Assembly (NCBI GenBank): GCA_019637955.1
Contig: JAHBUS010000007.1
Span: forward strand, 1-64,000
Direction: 5' to 3'
DNA length: 64,000 nt
Origin: Pseudobdellovibrionaceae bacterium
GTDB taxonomy: Bacteria > Bdellovibrionota > Bdellovibrionia > Bdellovibrionales > Bdellovibrionaceae
Shown here: in pieces, positions 1 through 8,286 of the stretch
Numbering within the stretch: position 1 is the stretch's first letter
Layout of the letters: each line of letters starts with the position of its first letter
Position numbers and translations under genes: made by a program
Notes under the pieces: generated by a model
Database searches by the model: none
Told to the model about the DNA's origin: nothing
The model's input: only the letters and a program-made list of their open reading frames with translations

Positions 1-77
<77 letters not shown>

Positions 78-206
78 TCCGAGTGATAAGGCAAACTAGG
101 CCCGTCACCAGATCTTGTCAACCTCCAAAAGTGCACGCATTTCGCACAATCTCTTCGCGAACTCTTCATTTGTTCGGTGTTCGTTCTCAGGCCAGACTCG
201 AGCGAC

Positions 207-995
207 ATGAAGCCCATGACGCTTGTGACAATTCTGATCTTTTGCCTCTGCGCAAAGCCGACGCTCGGACAATCGAGCGAACGGATCACCATGTGGGTCG
301 GGGAGTACCCGCCCTACACAAGCAGCAAAGCCAAAGAGGGCGGTCCTTTGGTGCGGGTCGTGTCGCGTGCGCTCGAGATGATCACGCTCGAATCCACGCT
401 CAAGTACGCGAACTGGTCGGACATCCCGCAAAAACTCGAGATCGGCAGCGCCGTCTCTTACCCCTACACCAAGAGCAGCGAGCGTCTTTCGAAGTTTTCG
501 TACAGCGATCTTCTACTAAGCGTGCGCTCCCATTTTTTTACTTACGGCGAGAGACCGTCGAGCCTGTACAAGAACAAGGTGTACTGGCGTGGAAAGACCC
601 ACTGCCGGCCGCGGGCTTGGGAAATGGAAAATTTCGAAGCGCGCTACAAAGAATTTGATTTCCGCCAGGTGCGTCCCGCGACGCTGGAAGAGTGTTTCGA
701 GCAGATGAAGGCCGGAAAAGTCGACCTGGTGCAAATGACCGACCCCGTTGTTTGGGACCTGCTGCGGACGCGTTATCAAAAGGCCGAGGGCTTTCGCACG
801 CTCGAGGATGGCGATGTCACCAACGAGTTTTTTGTGATCGTTTCGAATCGCAACCCCAAAGCGCGCGCCATTTTGGATTCGTTCAACAAGGGCCTCCAGC
901 AGCTCAAAACTTCGGGCGAGTACCGACGGATCTTGGAGCAGACCAAGATGATCGCGCCCGAGCCGACCCCGACTCAGGGCGGGCGCAAAAAGTAA
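207..995 (+). CDS. periplasmic solute-binding protein, family 3-like (transporter substrate-binding domain)
   Basis: This 262-residue protein starts with a clear signal peptide (residues 1-21, ending KPTLGQ). The mature part resembles the bilobed extracellular solute-binding fold of amino-acid ABC transporters, with WVGEYPPYTS near the N-terminus and a KVDLVQMTDP stretch in the second lobe. No permease or ATPase gene lies beside it, so it may serve a distant transporter or act as a stand-alone sensor; such orphan binding proteins are common in this group. A GTG at 177 would extend the frame, but I chose the ATG at 207 because it places the signal sequence at the start. Ligand unknown. Confidence 0.75.
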   Translation: MKPMTLVTILIFCLCAKPTLGQSSERITMWVGEYPPYTSSKAKEGGPLVRVVSRALEMITLESTLKYANWSDIPQKLEIGSAVSYPYTKSSERLSKFSYSDLLLSVRSHFFTYGERPSSLYKNKVYWRGKTHCRPRAWEMENFEARYKEFDFRQVRPATLEECFEQMKAGKVDLVQMTDPVVWDLLRTRYQKAEGFRTLEDGDVTNEFFVIVSNRNPKARAILDSFNKGLQQLKTSGEYRRILEQTKMIAPEPTPTQGGRKK

Positions 996-1064
996 CGGAC
1001 TTGCCTGAACAAGTCCGGGCAAGCACACTAAAAGCCTCGATAAATCTCTAAAGGGAGTCTCACG

Positions 1065-1265
1065 ATGAAAAGTCTCGTTTTCGGTTTGGTTTCGGTCACC
1101 GCGATCATCTTCGCCATGTCGTTGTCGTCTTGCTCAAGCGCGGGTCACCGCGGGCATAAGCACGAGTGCGCCTGCGGAGAGGCCAAAAAGACCGACGGTT
1201 GCAGCCACTGCAAAGAGAAAAAGGGCTGTGACGGCTGCGAAGTTAAGGATGAGAAAAAGCCCTAA
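1065..1265 (+). CDS. small Cys/His-rich lipoprotein, possible metal binder
   Basis: This 66-residue protein has a lipoprotein signal peptide with a lipobox SLSSC at about residues 19-23. The mature chain is only about 44 residues and carries HRGHKHECAC, GCSHC and GCDGC, so CxC and two CxxC pairs with several histidines, then a Lys/Glu tail. That composition suggests binding of a soft or transition metal at the envelope. A GGGAG ribosome-binding site lies about 9 nt before the ATG. The 3' end overlaps the end of the convergent trhO gene by 23 bp. The family is not recognised; the metal role is inference. Confidence 0.7.
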   Translation: MKSLVFGLVSVTAIIFAMSLSSCSSAGHRGHKHECACGEAKKTDGCSHCKEKKGCDGCEVKDEKKP

Positions 1266-2169
1266 TCTGCTTGGCCCCTTTGCGCCCAGGATGCATTTTC
1301 GCATGATGGGCGCAGTTCTTCGAGCACACCTGGCCGACAATCTCCTTCGGCTCACAGCTCACGCACACCACGAATTCGGACTCACAGCGCACGCATGACT
1401 TGACCAGTTCGCCCGGCTGACCGCAGTGGGGGCAAAGTTTGTATTTGCGACTGGGCTCAAGGTTCTGATCCAAAGCGACGCGGTTGTCGAACACGAAGCA
1501 CTCGCCCTCGAACTGCTCGTTCGGCTTTTTCTCGAGGTAATTCAAGATCCCGCCCTCGAGTTGGTAGACATTGTCGTAGCCCGCTTTTTCGAGCTCCAAA
1601 ATGCCTTTTTCGCAGCGGATCCCGCCGGTGCAAAAAATCAGAATCTTTTTGTCTTTGGTGTAGTTTTGCTTTTCAAAAAACTCCGGGAACTCGGTAAACT
1701 GCTCGATGTTCGGGTTGACCGCATTTTTAAAACTGCCGATGCGGTACTCATACCAGTTGCGCGTGTCGACGACGACCGTGCCGTCTTCGGCCATGGCCCG
1801 GTCCCATTCTTCGGGGCTCAAGTGCCGGTGATTCTCGTTGTTGGGGATCAGCTCGGGTGTTCCGAACGTCACGATCTCGGGGCGCACCTTGGATTTGAAT
1901 TTCGGGAAGGGTTGCGTGCGAGAAACTGAATCTTTGAAAAGCATGTCACCGCAATCGAAAGTTTTGAGCACCCAGGCCTTGAAGGCGGCCAGCTTTTCGG
2001 GGCTCGGCGCCGCGCATGTGGTGTTAAAGCCCTCTTTGCCGAGGATCAGCAAGCCGCAAAGATCCGACGCGGCGGCGGCCTGGTCCCAGTCGATTTTGAC
2101 CTGTTCGGGGTTTTCAAGGGGGAGAAATCGGTAAAAAGTGGTCACGGACCACGCGGCGGACTCGCTCAT
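1243..2169 (-). CDS. trhO: tRNA uridine(34) hydroxylase TrhO (rhodanese family, YceA/UPF0176)
   Basis: A 308-residue protein of the rhodanese-related TrhO family, which hydroxylates uridine 34 of certain tRNAs with oxygen on the way to 5-oxyacetyl/methoxy-uridine. The N-terminal acylphosphatase-like part (STTFYRFLPLENPE) is followed by a rhodanese domain with VVDTRNWYEYRIG and the catalytic loop FCTGGIRCEK at about residues 180-190. The C-terminal part holds paired cysteines (CPHCGQPG, SCVRCESEFVVCVSCEP) typical of the longer members and likely to bind zinc. It is divergent from prfC across about 110 bp, and its 3' end overlaps the small lipoprotein gene. Confidence 0.92.
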   Translation of the reverse strand: MSESAAWSVTTFYRFLPLENPEQVKIDWDQAAAASDLCGLLILGKEGFNTTCAAPSPEKLAAFKAWVLKTFDCGDMLFKDSVSRTQPFPKFKSKVRPEIVTFGTPELIPNNENHRHLSPEEWDRAMAEDGTVVVDTRNWYEYRIGSFKNAVNPNIEQFTEFPEFFEKQNYTKDKKILIFCTGGIRCEKGILELEKAGYDNVYQLEGGILNYLEKKPNEQFEGECFVFDNRVALDQNLEPSRKYKLCPHCGQPGELVKSCVRCESEFVVCVSCEPKEIVGQVCSKNCAHHAKMHPGRKGAKQIRAFSHP

Positions 2170-2282
2170 GTTGACTCCTTGGGGTTCAAGCCCAAAAGTA
2201 ACGCCCGGGATCTAACAAACCGGGCCAGCCCCAGACTTAAATTGTTGCGCCTCGGCAGGCAAGTCATTAGTTTGTTCCGTCT

Positions 2283-3878
2283 ATGCTTTTAACCGGTTTA
2301 CCTGCTCAAGAAATCAACCGTCGACGCACCTTTGCGATCATCTCCCACCCCGATGCCGGCAAGACCACGCTGACCGAGAAACTGCTCTACCACGGCGGTG
2401 TGATTCACCAAACGGGTGAGGTCAAAGGCAAGCAAGGCACCAAAGCCGTGACGTCGGACTGGATGGAGCTGGAACGCCAAAAAGGGATCTCGATCACCTC
2501 GTCGGTGATGACCTTCGACTATGACTCTTTGCGCGTGAACCTACTGGACACTCCTGGTCACAAAGACTTCTCCGAAGACACCTACCGCGTTTTGATGGCC
2601 GTGGACTCGGCCTGCATGCTGATCGACGTCGCCAAGGGCGTCGAGGAGCGAACCAAAAAACTCTACGATGTCTGCCGCTACCGCCAGATTCCGATCTTCA
2701 CCTTCATCAACAAACTGGACCGCGAGGGCAAAGCGCCCTTGGAGCTTCTCGATGAAGTCGAAACCACGCTGCAGATGAGCTGTTACCCGCTCACGTGGCC
2801 GATCGGGATCGGCAATCGCTTTGCGGGGATTTACAACCGCTTGACCAAAGAGGTGATGCTCTACGATCAGCGCCGCGAAGCGGTCGAGCAAGTGGAGTAC
2901 TTCAAGGTCGACGACCCCTCGTGGAAAGACAAAGTCCACCCCGAGATCTATGCGCAATTTCAAGAAGAGCTCGCCTTGGTCGAAGGCGTCTTGCCGCCTT
3001 TCGATGTTGACGAATTTCTCAAGGGAAAAATTTCGCCGCTCACGTGGGGCTCGGCCAAGCAAAACTTCGGCGTCGACACCTTTCTTAAGTTTTTCTGTTC
3101 TTACGCGCCGGGGCCTCAGGCTCGCCGCACCAAAGACGGCAAAGAGATCGAACCGACCGACGCCAATTTCACGGGCTTCGTGTTTAAGATCCAGGCCAAT
3201 ATGGACCGCCGTCACCGCGACCGCGTCGCCTTCTTGCGGATTTGCTCCGGCAAATTCGAGCGCGGCATGAAGATCAAACACTCGCGCCACGACAAAGAGA
3301 TCCGTCTGGCCTATTCGAATCAATTCGTGGCCGCCGAACGCGAGACCGTGGACGAGGCCTACGCGGGCGATATCGTGGGCGTGAACGACACGGGCAATTT
3401 CGCCATCGGTGACAGCGTGGGCAGTTTGTCGCGCGTGACCTTTGAAGACATCCCAAAATTTGCACCCGAGCTTTTTGCCCGCATGAGCGTGCGCGATGCG
3501 CTGAAACGCAAAAAGATGCAAGAGGCCCTTCAGCACTTGTCGGAAGAAGGCGCGATTCAGCTCTTTATCGATCCGTTCGTGGGCGCGCAAGATCCCATCA
3601 TCGGCGCGATCGGGGAGCTGCAGTTCGAGGTGCTGATGCACCGGATGCAAGACGAGTACAATTTAGAAGTGAAGCTCAACCGATTGTCTTACACCGTTGC
3701 GCGCTGGCCGCGCACGGCCGACGGCAAAGCGGTCGATCAGCTCAAAGGCAACTTCACCATTTACCGGGACATGATCGAGCAGCCCGTGATTTTGCTCGAT
3801 CAAGAATGGGATTTGAATTGGGCGAAGAAAGAAAATCCCGACGTTGAATTTGCAACGTCCATCGCGCGAGCGCGCTAA
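2283..3878 (+). CDS. prfC: peptide chain release factor 3 (RF3)
   Basis: RF3 is the GTPase that recycles RF1/RF2 from the ribosome after peptide release. At 531 residues it has the usual length. The P-loop SHPDAGKTT lies at residues 21-29, then DTPGHKDF near residue 90 and the NKLD specificity motif near 143. The C-terminal part contains the RF3-type stretch IGAIGELQFEVLMHRM. No obvious Shine-Dalgarno sequence precedes the ATG, although no alternative start fits better. The gap to the following ABC ATPase gene is only 20 bp, so read-through transcription is likely. Confidence 0.96.
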   Translation: MLLTGLPAQEINRRRTFAIISHPDAGKTTLTEKLLYHGGVIHQTGEVKGKQGTKAVTSDWMELERQKGISITSSVMTFDYDSLRVNLLDTPGHKDFSEDTYRVLMAVDSACMLIDVAKGVEERTKKLYDVCRYRQIPIFTFINKLDREGKAPLELLDEVETTLQMSCYPLTWPIGIGNRFAGIYNRLTKEVMLYDQRREAVEQVEYFKVDDPSWKDKVHPEIYAQFQEELALVEGVLPPFDVDEFLKGKISPLTWGSAKQNFGVDTFLKFFCSYAPGPQARRTKDGKEIEPTDANFTGFVFKIQANMDRRHRDRVAFLRICSGKFERGMKIKHSRHDKEIRLAYSNQFVAAERETVDEAYAGDIVGVNDTGNFAIGDSVGSLSRVTFEDIPKFAPELFARMSVRDALKRKKMQEALQHLSEEGAIQLFIDPFVGAQDPIIGAIGELQFEVLMHRMQDEYNLEVKLNRLSYTVARWPRTADGKAVDQLKGNFTIYRDMIEQPVILLDQEWDLNWAKKENPDVEFATSIARAR

Positions 3879-3898
3879 CAGTAACATAAGAGTTGGAT

Positions 3899-4825
3899 AT
3901 GACAGCACCTCTCGAAGTTTCGAACGTCAAAAAAACCTACACGAGCCCCAAGCTCGGTGCCGTCGATGCCGTGAAGGGCGTGTCCTTCGAAATCCGCCCT
4001 GGGGAAATCTACGGACTTCTCGGGCCGAACGGCGCGGGGAAAACCACGCTGATCTCCATGATCACGACGCTCGAAAATCCGTCGGAAGGGGACATCAAGG
4101 TTTTCGGCGAGTCGACCCAGACCAACTCGGCATTTACGAAAAAACAAATCGGCGTCGTTCCGCAAGAGATCGTCACGCAAGGGTTCTTCAATCTGGTCGA
4201 GATCCTGCAGTTTCACTCGGGCTACTACGGCGTTTGGAACAACAAGGAGCGCATCGACTACCTGCTCAAGCGCTTGGGCCTGTGGGAGCACAAGCACAAG
4301 CTCGTCAAGCAGCTCTCGGGCGGGATGAAGCGCCGCCTGATGATCGCCAAAGCCTTGGTTCACAAACCGAAGCTTTTACTTTTGGACGAACCCACGGCCG
4401 GCGTGGATCTCGAGCTTCGAACCAGCCTCTGGGAATTCGTGCGCGATTTGCAAAAAGAGGGGATTTCGATCCTTCTCACCACGCATTACCTGCAAGAAGC
4501 CGAAGCTCTGTGCGAGCGCGTGGGGATCATCAGCAAGGGCTCGCTGGTCTTTAATGGTGAAACCCAAGGCATCATCCGTAAGCTCACCCGCCGCACGGTC
4601 GAGATGGATTTGAAATCAATTCCCAACTGGACCTTGCCTGAAGGTGTGCAGCTTCTGGGTCAGCGCGAGAACCGCGTGACCTTCTCGACGCCGAGCGAGA
4701 TGTCGGTGGGCGCGCTGCTCGCGGGCCTTTCGATCCCCTCGGATCTTCTTTTGGATTTAAAAACGCGTGAAGGTTCGCTCGAAGAGGCGTTCCTCAACGT
4801 GGTTCAGAAAGGAGCCAGTCTGTGA
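3899..4825 (+). CDS. ABC transporter ATP-binding protein (ABC-2 exporter type)
   Basis: This 308-residue ATPase has Walker A GPNGAGKTT at residues 42-50, the signature LSGGMKRR near 140, Walker B LLLLDEPTAG near 160 and the switch histidine in LLTTHYLQEAE. The C-terminal region after about 220 is the regulatory extension of ABC-2 export ATPases. An upstream in-frame TTG at 3893 sits directly on the AAGAG ribosome-binding site, so the ATG at 3899 with a 6-nt spacer is preferred. Its stop overlaps the start of the permease gene, so the two proteins are translationally coupled subunits of one exporter. Substrate unknown. Confidence 0.9.
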   Translation: MTAPLEVSNVKKTYTSPKLGAVDAVKGVSFEIRPGEIYGLLGPNGAGKTTLISMITTLENPSEGDIKVFGESTQTNSAFTKKQIGVVPQEIVTQGFFNLVEILQFHSGYYGVWNNKERIDYLLKRLGLWEHKHKLVKQLSGGMKRRLMIAKALVHKPKLLLLDEPTAGVDLELRTSLWEFVRDLQKEGISILLTTHYLQEAEALCERVGIISKGSLVFNGETQGIIRKLTRRTVEMDLKSIPNWTLPEGVQLLGQRENRVTFSTPSEMSVGALLAGLSIPSDLLLDLKTREGSLEEAFLNVVQKGASL

Positions 4826-5595
4826 TCGGCTTCCTCAGTCTTTTTCACCGTGAAATCGCACGCTTCCTGAAAGTTCTCGTGCAAACCATCGTCACGCCGG
4901 CCGTGTCGAGCGCTCTGTACCTTTTGGTCTTTGGCGTCTCGCTGGGTTCGACCGTGCAATCGCAAAACGGCGTGGATTACCTCGCGTTTTTGATTCCGGG
5001 TTTGATGATGATGGGTCTTTTGAACAATGCGTTTCAAAACTCGTCATCCTCGATCGTGAACTCCAAGTACACGGGCGAACTCGAAGATCTGCGCGTGGTT
5101 CCTTTGAGCCATCATCAGATCATCATCGCGATGGGTCTGGCCGCAATGGTTCGGGGCTTGGTCGTGGCGCTGGTGACTTTTGTGGTCGGAAGCGTGTTCT
5201 ACGCGATCGTGCACGGTGGTTTTATCGGCCTGCACTCGGTGTTCGAGCTGATTTATTTCATCGTCACGGGCGGCTTGGTGTTCGGGATGCTGGGGCTTTC
5301 GGCGGCGTTTTATGCCAAATCCTTCGATCAGCTCAGTGCGGTTTCGGCGTTCATTCTTTTGCCGTTGACCTACTTGGGCGGCGTCTTCATCTCGATCCAA
5401 AACTTAAGCCCGTTCTGGCAAAAAGTGTCGACGCTCAACCCTTTGCTTTATTTTATCAACGGTCTGCGCCACGCGATTTTGGGCGTGAGCGACATTCCGA
5501 TCGGGCAGTCGATGTTGATCAGCGCCTTGGGCCTCGTGATGTTTTACGTGTTGTCTCTCTTCGCGCTCAAGCGCGGAAACTTCCACAGGTGGTAA
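4822..5595 (+). CDS. ABC-2 type transporter permease
   Basis: A 257-residue membrane protein with about six hydrophobic helices and the ABC-2 permease layout: a cytoplasmic start, a first helix over VTPAVSSALYLLVFGVSLG, and a conserved C-terminal block PLTYLGGVFISI-NLSPFW-LNPLLYFINGLR. The last block is the ABC-2 signature also seen in NodJ/DrrB-like exporters. The GTG start overlaps the TGA of the ATPase gene, so it is the partner subunit. The next gene, ffh, starts 4 nt after the stop. Confidence 0.9.
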   Translation: MIGFLSLFHREIARFLKVLVQTIVTPAVSSALYLLVFGVSLGSTVQSQNGVDYLAFLIPGLMMMGLLNNAFQNSSSSIVNSKYTGELEDLRVVPLSHHQIIIAMGLAAMVRGLVVALVTFVVGSVFYAIVHGGFIGLHSVFELIYFIVTGGLVFGMLGLSAAFYAKSFDQLSAVSAFILLPLTYLGGVFISIQNLSPFWQKVSTLNPLLYFINGLRHAILGVSDIPIGQSMLISALGLVMFYVLSLFALKRGNFHRW

Positions 5596-5598
5596 GCC

Positions 5599-6927
5599 AT
5601 GTTTGACAATCTTTCGGACAAGATGCTCGCGAGCATCAAAAAAATCCGCGGACAGAATAAGATTTCCGAAGCGAACATCGAGGAAACGCTGCGCGAGATC
5701 CGTCTGAATCTGCTCGAAGCGGACGTGAATTTTAAAGTCGTGAAAAGCTTTATCGACCGGGTCAAAGCCAAGGCTCTCGGGGCCGAGGTCTTAACCGCAC
5801 TCAATCCGGGTCAGCAGTTCGTTAAAATCGTTCATGAAGAGCTGATTTCGACTTTGGGCGGCGCCGCGGTTGAGCTCAACGTGCGCGAGAAGCTTTCGAC
5901 TTTGATGCTCGTCGGTCTGCAGGGGGCGGGTAAGACCACTTCGGCCGCGAAGCTGGCGCTCTACATCCGGCAAAAGCTCGGCAAAAAGCCCGGTCTGGTG
6001 CCCGCCGACGTTTACCGTCCGGCCGCCATTGACCAGTTGATGACTTTGGCTAAAACCAACAACATCCCGGTCTTTGAGTCGCGTTCCGATCAAAAACCTG
6101 AAGACATCGTGATCGCGGCGCAAAAATGGGCCGCCGACAACATGATCGAAGTCCTCATCATCGACACCGCCGGACGGCTGCAAATCGACGATGCCTTGAT
6201 GGCGGAGCTCGAGCGGGTGAAGGCGATCGCCAAGCCCCAAGAGATTTTGCTCGTCGCGGATGCGATGCTGGGCCAACAGGCCGTGAACGTCGCTGAGGGC
6301 TTCCATGGGCGCTTGGGACTCTCGGGCCTGGTGCTAACGAAGGTCGACGGGGATGCGCGCGGCGGGGCCGCGCTGTCGATCCGTGAAGTGACCGGCATTC
6401 CGATCAAGTTTTTGGGCGTGGGCGAAAAAGTCGCCGCCCTTGAAGTCTTTCACCCTGACCGGCTGGCGGGACGCATTCTGGATATGGGCGACGTCCTGAC
6501 TTTGGTGGAGCGCGCAAAGGACGTGATCGACGAAAAGTCGGCCAAAGAATCCGCTCGCAAGATGATGAAGAACGAATTTTCGCTGGAGGATTTTCTTCAG
6601 CAAATTCAGACGCTCAAGAAACTGGGCGGCTTCGAGAGCATGATGAAGTTTTTACCCGGAATGGGTCAGCTCACCAAACAACTCGAAGGCATGAGCCCCC
6701 CTGATGACGAGATTAAGAAAATCGAAGCCATCATCCGTTCGATGACGTTCCAGGAGCGCCGCAAGCCCGACGTTTTAAATGCATCGCGTCGCGAGCGCAT
6801 CGCCAAGGGCTCGGGCACTCAGGTTCAGGACGTGAACAAGCTGGTCCGCCAGTTTGAGCAGGCGAAGAAGATGATGTCGGGAATGATGAAGATGGGTCTC
6901 GGCAAAGGTGGACGGGGGCTCTTTTAA
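5599..6927 (+). CDS. ffh: signal recognition particle protein Ffh
   Basis: Ffh binds signal sequences and 4.5S RNA and delivers ribosomes to FtsY at the inner membrane. The 442-residue protein has an N domain of four helices, a G domain with LQGAGKTTSAAKLA near residue 108, DTAGRLQ near 190 and TKVDGDARGGAA near 247, and a Met-rich M domain from about 320 (FLPGMGQLTK, MMSGMMKMGLGKGGRG). Length and motif order are standard. No 4.5S RNA gene was recognised nearby. It precedes the rpsP-rplS region, a common arrangement. Confidence 0.97.
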   Translation: MFDNLSDKMLASIKKIRGQNKISEANIEETLREIRLNLLEADVNFKVVKSFIDRVKAKALGAEVLTALNPGQQFVKIVHEELISTLGGAAVELNVREKLSTLMLVGLQGAGKTTSAAKLALYIRQKLGKKPGLVPADVYRPAAIDQLMTLAKTNNIPVFESRSDQKPEDIVIAAQKWAADNMIEVLIIDTAGRLQIDDALMAELERVKAIAKPQEILLVADAMLGQQAVNVAEGFHGRLGLSGLVLTKVDGDARGGAALSIREVTGIPIKFLGVGEKVAALEVFHPDRLAGRILDMGDVLTLVERAKDVIDEKSAKESARKMMKNEFSLEDFLQQIQTLKKLGGFESMMKFLPGMGQLTKQLEGMSPPDDEIKKIEAIIRSMTFQERRKPDVLNASRRERIAKGSGTQVQDVNKLVRQFEQAKKMMSGMMKMGLGKGGRGLF

Positions 6928-7038
6928 TGTTTCCTCTTGCCAGCCCGAGGCAAAACCCTTAAATATTTGGTCTTTGAATTTCAGACCCCTGGGTGGGTCT
7001 GTGACAGATGACGCCCTCTTGTGGGTGGAAAGGTTCTC

Positions 7039-7290
7039 ATGGCAGTAGTCATTCGCCTTGCTCGTTTTGGTACTAAGCACGCTCCGAAATACCGTGTGAC
7101 GGTTGCGGATTCGCGCCGTTACGTCACGGGCAAATTCTTGGAAGTTTTGGGCACATACAACCCCACTCCCGCTGGACAAGACAAAAAAGTTGTTTTGGAT
7201 CTCGCAAAAACTCAAGAGTGGATCAAGAAGGGTGCTCAACCTTCAGATCGCGTTAAACACGTGATCAAGCTCGCGGAAGCAACCAAGTAA
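7039..7290 (+). CDS. rpsP: 30S ribosomal protein S16
   Basis: An 83-residue S16 starting MAVVIRLARFGTKH, with the family block YRVTVADSRRYVTGKFLEVLGTYNP. A GTG at 7021 would add six residues. The ATG at 7039 matches family starts and is preceded by GGAAAGG, so it is preferred. The 110-bp leader after ffh holds a hairpin (AGACCC / GGGTCT around 6985-7000) but no clear promoter that I can assign. It heads the conserved rpsP-khpA-rimM-trmD-rplS cluster. Confidence 0.96.
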   Translation: MAVVIRLARFGTKHAPKYRVTVADSRRYVTGKFLEVLGTYNPTPAGQDKKVVLDLAKTQEWIKKGAQPSDRVKHVIKLAEATK

Positions 7291-7312
7291 TAGCGTCACG
7301 CCTCAGCAATGA

Positions 7313-7400
7313 GTCCATTTTTTGGGGCAGAATGCCCAAAAAGATTGGACGTCACTAAAGTGTCGAGTTAAATCTATGAACTCGATTAAATGTTGTTGAG
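7313..7400 (+). other. structured leader between rpsP and khpA
   Basis: The 154-bp gap between rpsP and khpA contains strong inverted repeats. GTCCA at 7313 pairs with TGGAC ending at 7350, enclosing TTTTTGGG and CCCAAAAA arms with a GAA turn. Further on, TCGAGTT and AACTCGA form a second hairpin at about 7362-7385, and CTCGA/TCGAG can form a competing alternative. The recurring GACGA...CGGGG motif follows directly (7410). This is visible sequence structure; a regulatory role in the ribosomal operon is inference. Confidence 0.5.
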
Positions 7401-7409
7401 TCGAGGATA

Positions 7410-7435
7410 GACGAGCGCGCGTCAGCGCGCCGGGG
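7410..7435 (+). repeat. GACGA-stem-CGGGG dispersed motif, copy 1
   Basis: GACGA, then the stem GCGCGC / GCGCGC closed by the loop GTCA, then CGGGG. It lies 9 nt before the khpA start codon, so it would sit in the 5' leader at the ribosome-binding region. Four related copies occur at 10214 (minus), 11305, 11337 and 39803. The arms and loop differ between copies, while the flanks are kept in all but the truncated 11337 copy. Confidence 0.6.
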
Positions 7436-7444
7436 GAAACAGAG

Positions 7445-7690
7445 ATGGACGATTCTACTTTGAAAGAACTTGTCGAATACATGGCCAAATCGCTGGTCGA
7501 CTCTCCTGACGACGTTGAAGTCAACGAAGTGATCGGCGAGCAGACGACAGTTGTTGAGTTGAAAGTCGCAAAATCCGACCTCGGCAAAGTGATCGGCAAA
7601 CAAGGCCGCACCGCCCGTTCGATGCGCACGATCTTGAACGCCGCTTCGACAAAGTTAAACAAACGCAGCGTCCTCGAGATCGTCGAGTAG
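7445..7690 (+). CDS. khpA: KH-domain RNA-binding protein KhpA
   Basis: An 81-residue single KH-domain protein of the KhpA/YlqC family. The RNA-binding GxxG loop appears as [15 protein letters not shown] at about residues 49-63. Such proteins bind RNA, often with a KhpB/Jag partner encoded elsewhere, and are classically encoded between rpsP and rimM, as here. The gene is followed by a strong terminator at 7722-7748. Confidence 0.93.
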   Translation: MDDSTLKELVEYMAKSLVDSPDDVEVNEVIGEQTTVVELKVAKSDLGKVIGKQGRTARSMRTILNAASTKLNKRSVLEIVE

Positions 7691-7721
7691 AAATCGTTTT
7701 GCGTTCATAAAGATGAAGTTT

Positions 7722-7748
7722 AAAAGGGAGCCCACCGCTCCCTTTTTT
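7722..7748 (+). terminator. rho-independent terminator after khpA
   Basis: Stem GGGAGC / GCTCCC extended by AAAA/TTTT pairs, loop CCACC, followed by a run of six T. It lies only about 20 bp before the rimM start codon, so it splits a normally continuous operon and must be read through or bypassed. Confidence 0.85.
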
Positions 7749-7770
7749 ATTTTCACGAAAGGAACCCGTC

Positions 7771-8286
7771 TTGTCTTGGCAGCGTATCGGTAAAGTCATT
7801 GAAGCCAAAGGTCTTGGCGGCGAGTTCTACGTCGTTCTTTTTTCGAAGGACCCTTCGGGATTGGCCACCTTGCGCGAGTTCGCGCTCGCGAGCGACGATG
7901 CGGGTCCCTACGAAATTTTTAAAGTCGAGCGTTCCAAAGCCCAGAAAGACGGACTTCAACTCAAAGGCGCGGGCATTGGCGACCGCACCGCCGCCGAGAA
8001 GAAGCGCGGTTTGTTCTTTTACGTCTCGAGTGACGCCATGGTTTCAAAAAAAGGCGACACGATTTTTTTGAGCGAGATCAAAGGCTTCACGGTCGAGAAC
8101 GCGGGCGCGGCTGTCGGGCCCATCAAAGCCTTTGCCAGTAACGGTCCGCAAGATCTGCTGCTGGTCGAGTACCAGGGACGTGAAGCCGCGATTCCTTTTG
8201 TTGAGGCCTTTTTGGAGGGCATCGACTTCGAAGCGCGTATCGTGCGCATGAATCTTCCCGAGGGTCTGCTCGAGGTGGACGAGTGA
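7771..8286 (+). CDS. rimM: ribosome maturation factor RimM
   Basis: A 171-residue RimM, the 30S assembly factor that binds S19 and assists 16S rRNA maturation. It has the N-terminal beta-barrel (RIGKVIEAKGLGGEFYV) and a C-terminal PRC-barrel (DLLLVEYQGREAAIPFVEAFLEGID). It starts with TTG, supported by AAAGGA about 7 nt upstream. Its stop overlaps the GTG start of trmD, so the two are translationally coupled. Sequence divergence is fairly high, but position and domain order make the call firm. Confidence 0.92.
   Translation: MSWQRIGKVIEAKGLGGEFYVVLFSKDPSGLATLREFALASDDAGPYEIFKVERSKAQKDGLQLKGAGIGDRTAAEKKRGLFFYVSSDAMVSKKGDTIFLSEIKGFTVENAGAAVGPIKAFASNGPQDLLLVEYQGREAAIPFVEAFLEGIDFEARIVRMNLPEGLLEVDE

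Noticed and set aside
3100-3116. CGCGCCGGGG resembling the 3' half of the dispersed motif
   Set aside because: It lies inside prfC coding sequence and lacks the GACGA flank and matching stem arm.
2541-3650. 369-codon open frame on the minus strand inside prfC
   Set aside because: It is antisense to an unmistakable RF3 gene. Its translation is rich in His, Arg, Phe and Val without domains, as expected from the opposite strand of GC-rich coding DNA.
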